From Pelargonium cotyledonis (taxonomy: Eukaryota > Streptophyta > Magnoliopsida > Geraniales > Geraniaceae): a stretch of 22,818 nucleotides of DNA. The first letter of the stretch is position 1, and every line of letters begins with the position of its first letter. Shown piece by piece: positions 1 to 10,040 of the stretch. The notes below the pieces were generated by a model. It did no database searches and was not told where the DNA came from. It saw nothing but the letters and a program-made list of their open reading frames with translations. The translations under genes were made by a program, and so were the position numbers. The stretch lies in assembly GCA_036897625.1 (NCBI GenBank), contig JAYMTA010000950.1, positions 1-22,818 of the forward strand, in the 5' to 3' direction.

Positions 1-721
1 TACATGTCATATTTTTGCAATTGAATTAAAATAAAGTTTTAAAAAAATAACACCCAACATGATTATTAGGGTTGTTCATATTGTCGACCAAGTCATTAAT
101 AAAATATTAAATATGTTATGTCACATTAATTGACACATTATTTTATATATTTGCACACTTCAAATTTTTGAAGCAGAAGTATAACTACGTAAAAATAACT
201 TATTATATGGACAAGTTGCACATAAAAACATATTATATGCAACATTATCTATTTATCACTCAAATCTAGCTCCTCATTTATCATCATTCCCACACCTTTT
301 GCTTACCATATTGGCCTACCTTTCTCTTGTATTCAAACTAATTAAAAACAAGATCATCATTTATGGACCATATAGTGTTTTTGGTTTATTTGTATAAAAT
401 TTAAATGCCTCACAAAGCAAGTAGGAAAAAGCTATAAAACAAGGTGTTTGAAATGTCTTAATGATGATCAATGTTTTCAAAATGTAAAACAATGCGAGAT
501 AAGAAGAATGAATATGTTTGATAAAGGCGAGTTATTTTATAATTAATGTGTTCAACAATAAACACATTATAATCTCTAGTCGAACAACAAAAATTTACGT
601 GAATATTAACTCTAAAACCTTTGTTGTTCTTGTGATCAAATCTATTGTGACTCGCATATAGTAAATTTTCAACTGCTTAAGCTAAACGTCGGAAGACAAC
701 ATAAACAAACTCGTAATCTAG
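1..721. other. AT-rich intergenic DNA, no gene seen
   Basis: This stretch is AT-rich, with no open frame resembling a protein family and no RNA gene. It lies distal to the ABCB1-like gene and may carry far-upstream regulatory DNA, but I see no motif I would name. Confidence 0.6.
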
Positions 722-862
722 TCCCCTAGGAGATGACGTAATGGTCAAGACACACATCTCCACGTAGGTGGTCGTGAGTTTTAATCTCATTGCGTCGAAT
801 AAGGTGGAGTTTATATGAAAAAACTACCCCTACCATGTAACTCAATTAGTTAGTTTTTTTTT
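722..862 (+). mobile_element. Degenerate tRNA-derived SINE-like element
   Basis: The segment resembles the head of a plant tRNA-derived SINE. A box-A-like stretch (TGACGTAATGGTCAAG) lies at 734-749 and a decayed box-B-like stretch (GAGTTTTAATCTC) at 776-788, with spacing close to that of a tRNA promoter. The body ends in a run of T near 853-862, as in Au-type plant SINEs. I could not identify a target-site duplication, so the ends are approximate. The damaged box B suggests an old, inactive copy. Confidence 0.45.
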
Positions 863-1427
863 CGAAATTTATTTTAATTTATGTAAAAGAGGCTTGAATC
901 TAAATCATCTACTAATAATTTTAAATTTAACTTGCACAAGAAGCAAATGTATTAGAACTTCAAACCAATATTTTTTAATTACTAATAATATATAAACACT
1001 GTAATGAGTCTCAATCTGTTTATTTGGTCAAAACCCCCAATCTTCAAGTTTTCACACAGTAATGTTTGTCGGGTGAGAGAATCAAAATTTTCTCACTTTC
1101 TCACCCATCCGTCACTTTCCGTGTTATTTACAGAACCAGCAAACAAGAAGCATAAAATAAAAAATAAAAAATAAAAACAGTTTTTACATTAAAGTAAAAG
1201 AAAACTCCATAAACAGTAAAGACCCAAAAACAACTGTAGTTTCATCTGCCTGGAGGATACATAGAACAATGACAACACCTACCCAAGAACTGTAAATTCA
1301 ATATTTATAGCTCAGACAGTGAAAATTTTAATTTTTAATCGCAATTCTCAGCAGAAACATGAGCTCATAAAGAGGAGAGAGAAGGGTCTGTTGTTGCTCA
1401 TAAAGCTTAAGGAATTTTGTGTAGCAA
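863..1427 (+). promoter_or_regulatory. Promoter and 5' leader of the ABCB1-like gene
   Basis: This is the upstream region of the transporter gene. A TATA-like TATTTATA lies at 1302-1309, which would place transcription start near 1330-1340. A CT-rich tract lies around 1088-1120, and a (ATAAAAA)-type low-complexity run around 1152-1178. One TGTCGG, the preferred ARF-binding hexamer, is at 1067-1072; a single hexamer is weak evidence for auxin control. Leader limits are inferred. Confidence 0.5.
1359..1370 (+). promoter_or_regulatory. Minimal upstream ORF in ABCB1-like leader
   Basis: ATG AGC TCA TAA encodes a three-residue upstream ORF ending 57 nt before the main ATG at 1428. If transcription starts at the inferred site near 1330, this is the only upstream ATG. 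Main-start context is weak at -3 (C), so the uORF could reduce initiation. An eight-codon ORF at 1269-1295 is probably upstream of the transcript. Confidence 0.35.
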
Positions 1428-4400
1428 ATGTCACAAGATTCTCTGGAGACGGCGACGACGACGACAGAGCAGTGGCGATGGTCGGAAATGCAAGGTCTTG
1501 AGCTTCTCTCTGATTCTTCTGATCCTTCTAAACCCAACCCATCAACAACAACGAGCCAAATGGATTCTACTACTTCTGATGAGCCCAAAAAAGATGGCTC
1601 TGGCACTGGCACTGGTAGCAGTAGCGGCGGCGCCGGAATTGTTGGTGGTGGAGAGAAGCCGGCGGAAGTTCCGGCAGTTGGGTTCGGGGAGCTCTTCAGA
1701 TTCGCCGATGGGTTGGATTATGTTTTGATGGGAATTGGGTCGATCGGAGCTGTCGTCCACGGCTGTTCTCTGCCTCTGTTTCTCCGGTTCTTCGCCGATC
1801 TCGTGAACTCGTTTGGGTCGAATGCGAACGACATGGACAAGATGATGCAGGAAGTTTTGAAGGTAACGACCGAATTCTGAATTCGATTTTCTGGTTTGTG
1901 TTTGTTGCTAAAATTATGAACACAAACTGTTTGTGAAATTGCCGCAGTACGCATTTTACTTTCTCGTGGTTGGAGCTGCAATATGGGCGTCCTCATGGGC
2001 AGGTCAGCTCACTCTAAACTCATTTGGGTCTAATTTGATTCTGGTTTCTGTTGATATAATTGGAAAAAGATTGAATTTTTTTTTTTTTTTTGTTGATGTT
2101 TCAGAAATTTCATGCTGGATGTGGACTGGAGAGAGACAATCAACGAAGATGAGGATCAAGTACCTAGAAGCGGCTCTGAGGCAGGACATTCAGTACTTCG
2201 ACACCGAGGTCCGAACCTCCGACGTCGTTTTCGCCATTAACACTGATGCTGTGATGGTCCAAGACGCCATTAGCGAGAAGGTGAAGCAGTAACAGTAACT
2301 AAAGAGTGTTCACTCTTTTGTTCTTCTTCTTGCTCTTCAACATTCATTAAAGTATCTTGTTTTTGACCTTTTGTTGTGCAGTTGGGCAATTTCATACACT
2401 ATATGGCAACTTTTGTTTCTGGGTTTGTGGTGGGTTTCACTGCTGTTTGGCAATTGGCTCTGGTCACTCTTGCTGTCGTGCCTCTCATTGCTGTGATTGG
2501 AGGTGTCCACACCACTACATTAGGCAAGCTCTCTTCCAAGAGCCAAGGAGCTCTTTCTCAAGCAGGCAACATTGCAGAACAGGTAAGAGAATTTGAATTT
2601 TCAATATGAAATGAGGCTGTGACTTGAATTTTTGGTCGATTTTCGCCTTTTGTGCTTATTTTTTTAGCCAATTTGCAGACAATAGCACAAATTAGGGTTG
2701 TTATGGCATTTGTCGGGGAATCAAGGGCATTGCAGAGCTACTCATCAGCTTTGAGGATTTCCCAGAAGATCGGTTACAGGACCGGGTTCGCCAAGGGAAT
2801 GGGGTTAGGCGCAACTTATTTTGTTGTCTTCTGTTGTTATGCTCTGCTGCTATGGTATGGAGGTTATCTTGTTAGGCATCACTATACCAATGGAGGGCTT
2901 GCCATAGCCACCATGTTTGCTGTTATGATCGGTGGACTGTGAGTACTCTCTACTTTGTGTCATTTGTTAAAAGTGTTTTGATTGAATCTTGTTTGTGTTA
3001 TTAAAGGTAAATTTTGTGATGAACAGGGGTTTGGGGCAATCTGCTCCGAGCGTAGGTGCATTTGCTAAGGCCAGAGTTGCAGCTGCTAAAATTTTCAGTA
3101 TTGTTGATCACAAACCAAGTGTTGATCGAAACAGTGAGACGGGCTTGGAGCTAGAGACAATTACAGGACTAGTGGAGCTGAAAAATGTAGAGTTCTCCTA
3201 CCCATCGAGGCCGGATGTTCGGATCCTCAACGATTTCTGTTTGAATGTTCCGGCTGGAAAGACCGTAGCTTTGGTTGGAAGCAGTGGCTCCGGCAAGAGC
3301 ACTGTTGTCTCCCTCATCGAGAGATTCTACGATCCCACCTCAGGTAAACTATTATTTATTTTTCCTTGACAATTTAATGTACTCCTGTTGTTCATGTGGG
3401 TATATGCATATTCTTCAATGAATGTAATTTATGAATGAACTTATTTTGCAGGTCAAGTTTTATTAGATGGTCATGATATTAAGACACTGAAGCTGAGGTG
3501 GCTGAGGGAGCAAATAGGGCTAGTGAGCCAAGAGCCTGCTCTGTTCGCTACCACCATTAAAGAAAACATACTCATTGGTAGGCCCAATGCAACCCTAGTC
3601 GAGGTTGAGGAAGCCGCCAGAGTAGCCAATGCCCATTCATTTATTGTCAAGCTTCCAGATGGCTTTGACACTCAGGTTAGCTATTACAGTATGTTACAAG
3701 ATACTATCATGTGTTAACTCTTCTGTTAATCCTCAAATTACTTGAAAAAATCGAAGTATAATTGCTAGAATTAGACTATGCGGTTGGTGAAGTAGATCTG
3801 GAAGAGAAAGGTTCTTTTTTTAATTAGACTTTTGGTAGCTTGTAGTTGCTCCTATTATTTTAAAGATTCAAATGGTATTTTGGTCAACAAACAGAAACCT
3901 AACTGTACTCCATTTTTTTATGAAGTCAACTCAAGGAAGTGTCTGGTCATGCATGCATTTAAAAGAAGGTAACATGCTGCAGTCAGTGATGCATGTGATG
4001 ATATAGATAGAATATCAAGTAACAATGACTGAGCAAACTTAGAAGGTAGGGTACACCGGGATAGAGAGAGATGTCAAATAGAAGACAGTACTATATGAAG
4101 AGCGTGGAGGTTCTGTACCTCACAAAGATGCGGTATGACGCAAGTTCTTGTGAGACTGAAAATTTCGGAGAAATGAAAATTTTAAGGGTATTGACGCTGG
4201 GTAAAAAAGGCAATCAACTGGAGATGTTAAGCAAAGAGATAACTGAACGAGTACACATTATTACATTACAGTGATTTTTTAAAAAATCTATTTGGGAAGC
4301 CTTTATCAGTAATGACTAATGAGTAACATAAAAAATGATGCAGAAAAGAAGGAGCTGGTTTTTGTAATACATGATATGAAAGTGAGTAGAAAGATTTATA

Positions 4401-4436
4401 AAAGATAAGTTCAGTAATGAAGTTCTGTTTGGACTT

Positions 4437-4479
<43 letters not shown>

Positions 4480-7357
4480 ATTCAAAAGCTGAACAGTAAA
4501 CACAGAAGAGTGGGAATCTAACTCTCGTAGTCTTGTTCCATGTTTTTATGAGATTCTGAGATCCGTTTATTGTTTAACGGAAAAGTACAAGTTAGAACAA
4601 GTATTGAAATGAAACTTTCCTGAAAAAAATGGCAGGTCGGGGACAGAGGTTTGCAGCTTTCGGGTGGGCAGAAGCAGAGAATTGCCATAGCAAGGGCAAT
4701 GCTGAAAAACCCAGCCATATTGCTCTTGGATGAAGCAACAAGCGCATTGGACTCTGAGTCAGAAAAACTGGTGCAAGAGGCCCTCGATCGATTCATGATT
4801 GGGAGGACTACTCTTGTCATTGCCCATCGCCTCTCTACCATTCGCAAGGCAGACCTTGTCGCTGTACTCCAACAGGGGAGTGTTTCTGAAATTGGAACTC
4901 ACGATGAGCTTTTTTCCAAAGGGGAAAATGGTGTATATGCCAAGCTCATTCGAATGCAGGAGGTGGCACACGAAACAGCTCTCAACAATGCCAGAAAGAG
5001 CAGCGCAAGGTAGCTTTGAATATATTTATGTCATTTTGGGTTTCAGTTTCTTTGTTCTCATTTTTTTTTTTTTTTGCCTAACATGTTTCTTAATGTACAG
5101 GCCATCTAGTGCCAGGAACTCAGTAAGCTCACCAATAATTGCTCGGAACTCTTCATATGGACGGTCACCATACTCACGCCGGCTATCAGATTTCTCTACT
5201 TCTGATTTTAGTCTCTCCCTTGACGCCACACACCCTAATTACCGACTCGAAAAACTCGCTTTCAAGGAGCAAGCCAGTTCCTTTTGGCGCCTTGTGAAAA
5301 TGAATTCTCCCGAATGGGTTTATGCTTTAGTTGGTTCCATAGGTTCTGTTGTCTGTGGATCCCTTAGTGCTTTCTTTGCATACGTTTTAAGTGCCGTTCT
5401 CAGTGTTTACTACAATCCAAGTCATGCTTACATGAGCAAAGAAATTGCCAAGTACTGCTATTTGTTAATTGGACTTTCATCAGCTGCACTTATTTTCAAC
5501 ACGTTACAGCATTTCTTCTGGGATATCGTGGGAGAAAATCTTACTAAACGTATGAGGGAGAAAATGTTTGCTGCAGTGCTGAAAAATGAAATGGCGTGGT
5601 TTGATCAGGAGGAAAATGAGAGTGCTAGAGTAGCAGCTAGGCTGGCTCTCGATGCCAATAATGTCAGATCAGCCATTGGAGACCGGATTTCAGTGATCGT
5701 GCAGAACACAGCACTCATGCTAGTTGCATGCACTGCGGGGTTTGTTTTGCAGTGGCGCCTTGCCCTTGTCCTCGTAGCTGTCTTCCCTGTAGTTGTTGCT
5801 GCCACTGTTTTACAGGTTTGTCTCTCTAACTGATCCCTCATTTGTGAATTGTGATTGTTATAAAATTATATAAAAACACGTGTGGTGACAAAATATTCAG
5901 ATTCTAGGACTAGTTAGTAACGAGTAACAACAAATAGCATACTTTTGTAGAAGTTTTTCTAAGATTGAAGAGTCGAAGAGTTGGGAAATGCAAGACATTT
6001 AAAAAAAATGAAATGTCAGCATATTATAAAATTAGGACTTGCAACATTGAGTTATTAATTACTGTCTTTGTTGGATTTTCGACAGAAAATGTTCATGACA
6101 GGCTTCTCTGGAGACCTTGAAGGTTCACATGCAAAAGCGACACAACTTGCAGCAGAGGCCATATCCAACGTAAGGACTGTTGCTGCCTTCAATTCTGAGT
6201 CAAAAATAGTAGGTCTTTTCTCCTCAAACCTTCAAATCCCATTACGGCGATGCTTTTGGAAGGGTCAGATTGCTGGTAGTGGATATGGTATAGCTCAGTT
6301 TTTACTATATGCTTCCTATGCGCTTGGGCTTTGGTATGCTTCATGGCTTGTGAAGCATGGAATCTCTGATTTCTCCAAGACCATCAGAGTTTTCATGGTC
6401 CTCATGGTCTCTGCCAATGGTGCAGCTGAAACACTGACCCTTGCTCCCGACTTCATCAAAGGTGGCCGAGCTATGCGGTCAGTCTTTGAGCTCCTTGACC
6501 GCAAAACTGAAATTGAGCCTGATGATCCTGATGCCACCCCTGTTCCTGATCGTCTCCGGGGAGAAGTTGAGTTGAAGCATGTGGACTTTTCTTACCCCTC
6601 TCGTCCTGATATCTTGGTTTTCAGAGACCTCACTCTCCGTGCACGCGCTGGCAAAACTCTTGCCCTTGTTGGTCCTAGCGGGTGCGGTAAGAGCTCAGTC
6701 ATTGCACTTATACAAAGATTCTACGAGCCAACATCTGGACGGGTTATGATTGATGGAAAAGACATTCGTAAGTACAATCTCAAGTCTCTAAGACAGCACA
6801 TTGCAGTGGTTCCACAAGAGCCATGCCTCTTTGCTACAAGCATCTATGAAAATATCGCTTACGGGCATGAATCAGCAACCGAGGCTGAGATCATTGAGGC
6901 TGCAACATTGGCCAACGCCCACAAGTTTGTTTCCGCATTGCCAGACGGGTACAAAACATTTGTCGGGGAGAGGGGAGTGCAACTATCCGGGGGTCAGAAG
7001 CAGAGAATCGCAGTTGCTCGTGCTTTTGTGAGGAAGGCAGAGGTTATGCTTCTTGACGAGGCAACAAGTGCACTCGACGCTGAATCAGAAAGATCTGTCC
7101 AGGAAGCTCTAGAGCATGCTTGCTCGGGAAAAACCACAATTGTGGTTGCACACAGGCTATCAACTATCAGAAATGCACACAGCATTGCAGTGATTGATGA
7201 TGGGAAAGTGGCAGAGCAAGGTTCTCACTCATATCTATTGAAAAACTATCCCGATGGATCTTACTCCCGGATGATACAGTTGCAGAGGTTCACACACAAT
7301 CAAGTCATTGGAATGACAGCTTCAAGTTCATCAGCAAAAACCAAGGAAGAAGAATAG
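1428..7357 (+). CDS. ABCB1: ABCB1/PGP1-type auxin (and brassinosteroid) exporter, full-length ABC transporter
   Basis: Ten exons: 1428-1862, 1948-2002, 2105-2280, 2382-2582, 2679-2938, 3027-3343, 3452-3675, 4636-5009, 5101-5815, 6086-7357. They give an uninterrupted 1342-aa protein; all introns are GT-AG. The layout is TMD1-NBD1-linker-TMD2-NBD2. TM helices include about 96-120, 146-163, 225-263 and 331-376. NBD1 has Walker [10 protein letters not shown] (460-468), LSGGQ (564-568), Walker B ending D588/E589 and H620. NBD2 has GPSGCGKSS (1115-1123), LSGGQ (1219-1223), D1243/E1244 and H1275. The linker (about 670-740) is rich in SR/SP sites; in Arabidopsis ABCB1 this region is an AGC-kinase target. 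Near-identity to Arabidopsis ABCB1 as I remember it supports the plasma-membrane exporter role. The protein is about 56 residues longer at the N terminus than the Arabidopsis form; the added [11 protein letters not shown] is shared by many dicot ABCB1 proteins, so I keep the upstream ATG. An internal Met45 (1560) matches the shorter start. Confidence 0.97.
3676..4635 (+). other. Long intron 7 of ABCB1-like gene
   Basis: This 960-nt intron splits NBD1 between the Q-loop region and the LSGGQ signature. Most other introns in the gene are about 85-110 nt; intron 9 is 270 nt. It contains a GA microsatellite. I see no coding sequence or terminal repeats that would identify an inserted element. Confidence 0.8.
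4439..4477 (+). repeat. (GA)19 microsatellite in intron 7
   Basis: An uninterrupted GA repeat of 39 nt lies about 160 nt upstream of the exon 8 acceptor. It is probably length-variable between individuals. GAGA tracts can bind BPC proteins, but nothing here shows that this one does. Confidence 0.95.
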
Positions 7358-10040
7358 TCAGGTCAGTTGAAAGAAAATAGCAGTAAAAAGAGTATATTGC
7401 ATATACCCTAAAAGATTTTTGGGGTCTTTTTGTTTGTGTTTTGGGTATAGTATGTGTATTATTGTTATTATTAATATCATCTAATCTTCTTTTACCTATA
7501 TTTTCCAATACTTAAGAAACCTCTCAGAAAAATGACAATGATCAACACTTTCTTGAAATAGATATATAGATAGTTTACTTGACCATAATGTCTTTGCTAC
7601 TTTTATTGTCACTATCTTTTTTTTCTTTTCTTTTTTAACATCAAGAAACATAGCTAAGCTACTTAGAAAATGCTAACCGAGGAGCGAACGCCGTTTCCAT
7701 ATCGTTTAGTTCCAGAACTTGGAACGCCAACTAACTAAACGCGAAAATCTATGTTCCCATTGTAAGATTGAGAATTAATCAATTAATTATATTATCTTTA
7801 ACTATTTTATGTTGATTATTACATAGAAGTTAGACCTGAATTTGTGGATTCTTAAATCTTGCTTTGAATCCAGTACACATATACCATAACCATATAGTGA
7901 TGAGTGTTTGTGAACTGGTGTTCCTTGGATTCAGCATCAGCAGAGAATGGTATCTGTTTCAGCACTGATTGCATTATATGCATAATCTTGTTCATGCATG
8001 ACAGGATAAAATCATGGTTGAGAAATGATGTTTTATGTTGGTGCATCTCACTCTGGATGTAGACAATCCAAAGGTTGTTTTTGGCTTAAAGTTGTGTTCC
8101 TTGGCAACTAATTGTGTACAAATGATGATGCATCATGATTTGAGCATGGAAAACAAGCTCCATTATGAAGAGGAGTTGTGGGGAACAACATGATTGATTT
8201 GAAGCTAACATAGTGGTTGTGCACATGTGTAATGAGAACTTGTTTGGGACTACAATTGGAAATGATAAGGAGTTGTAAGGAGATGGTTGAAACGGTAAGT
8301 AACTGTATCAAAAAGTTGAGTCTTGTGCAATAGTTTGTCGGATATATAAAAACAATTGTAATGGGGTATCAATTGCTGGAAATGACCAAAATATACATGA
8401 ATTATCTAAGAAACAATTTAATAATATCAGTAAGTATATATGCTCTTATAAGTAGTTCAATGTGAATAAGTTAAACTATGATAACATATCAAATTCGGTT
8501 AACCTCATATATGAAACAACATCTAATATTCCACAAGTCGGTATAATAGAAGGTCAAACTTATCGACAAGTCAAGAATGCCCATTCGAGAGATAGAACTC
8601 TTTAAAGGAGCTCTGCAGAAGGTTGGCTCTTCCACGTCGCATTTTACCGAACAAGTTAGTGTAGTCCTCTTTTGCGATTTGCTTCTGTGACACCTACCAA
8701 ACAAGCACTAACAAGTGTTTGAAGACACACAACAACTGGAGGGAAGTGTCCAAGGAATCATGACAAGGACTCAAGTCAAGAGGAGTAGAAAAATTACAAA
8801 GAGAAAGATAGGGCAGGACAGGACACTTCCAGCAGTAACTGGTGGTGGAGAAGCATGAAAATGACAGATGATGTGAATGTGGGCCAAATATGTTTGTTTG
8901 TTGAAATGATCCTAAAAAGGATGTGACTTGTTAGCATCTATGGTGTCTTGTTGTGGTGTGTTTGTTGCATGAATCATCTAAGTCTGCAAATATATTGTGA
9001 CTGCAACTTCTGGTTCATTGTCTACATCTCAAATGGCATAAAGCTAAAAAGAAAGGAACAGTAACTGAAGCTTATGATGATTATCTTCTTCTTCTTTGTT
9101 GGACTCACAAATCTCTGCTTCTTTTCCATGGTGGGGTTTCAGGTCATGTAGCTGCAGAGAACCATTCATGTTTAAACATTAATGGAGGCCCAGATTGTTT
9201 TTTTCTTTTTCTTTTACAAAGCAAAATCAACAATCTCTCTCTTCTATTAAGGAATAACACCACAAAACCTAGCCTCGTAAAATAACTTGCAAACTAAATT
9301 TTCACTGTAATAGAAATCTAGATTTTTGAAAAGTTAAAAAGTACAGTTGATATGTCTATTTGTCCAAGTGTTAAGAGTAAAAGTAAACGGATTCTTACAT
9401 ATAAACTGACGTGGAGCAATCTTAATCACGTAATTCTTCTTCTACTCTCTATAACTTTTATGAGTCTCACCTTATCTCCTTTCATTGCATAAATCTATAT
9501 GCAATACACATGCACGTACGTATCTTGAAAGCTTGCAAGTTTTTCTACATTTAGTGAGCATTTTAGAATGTATCTTTTCAAGCTATCTTACTATCTTAGG
9601 ACAAGTCTAGATAGTTGTCGAGCATTATAATTCTTACTAGAAATGTAAAAAAAATCTCAAGATAGCAAATATCATTGGTTTATAGCGCAGTAGTTTCTCG
9701 ATTAGCAAAACATAGATCCTCTACTCTTACTATAGAGGGTATACGAATAAAGGGATACATATATGCTCAAATCATAATCGACAACCTGGCACCACATGTT
9801 TAGTTGATGAAGATAGGAGGCCCGTCCCAATCAGTACAATTTTGGGCGACATCAATTATAATGACTAATATGACGAAACCAAAGTATTTAGGAATGACGA
9901 GTACAATATATTACTTTTCTTCAAAATTATCATGTTCACAACTTCTTAAATATAAAATATCAAGAGTAAGCAGTTACACTAAGAACTGTCCCTATGGATA
10001 CACTCCTTGATTCTACAAAAGAAACCGAAAAAAATGTAGC
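7358..10040. other. Intergenic region between convergent genes
   Basis: This 2.7 kb lies between the 3' ends of the ABCB1-like gene (plus) and the ZNF593-like gene (minus), so both 3' UTRs are inside it. I see no protein family, tRNA or known miRNA. The first 150 nt after the ABCB1 stop are T- and A-rich, as expected for a plant 3' UTR, but no clear AATAAA is present. A small inverted repeat lies at 7703-7741. The segment 7850-8900 is less AT-biased than its surroundings and could be a decayed element, but I cannot name it. Confidence 0.6.
7703..7741. repeat. Short inverted repeat
   Basis: CGTTTAGTT at 7703-7711 pairs with AACTAAACG at 7733-7741. Inside it, GTTCC and GGAAC can also pair, giving a small interrupted stem. 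It lies about 350 nt beyond the ABCB1 stop codon. It could be a chance structure or a small element remnant. Confidence 0.5.

Noticed and set aside
1328-1612. Open frame of 94 codons on the minus strand over ABCB1 exon 1
   Set aside because: It is antisense to a well-supported exon and resembles no family; the GC-rich coding strand creates it.
8489-8704. Minus-strand open frame of 71 codons, and a nearby TTCTTGACTTGT resembling the start of a tasiARF
   Set aside because: Only the first 8 bases match the tasiARF core, no miR390 target sites flank it, and the frame has no family likeness.
8851-8870. TGGAGAAGCATGAAAATGAC resembling miR164
   Set aside because: The match stops after about 10 bases and no complementary arm is present nearby.
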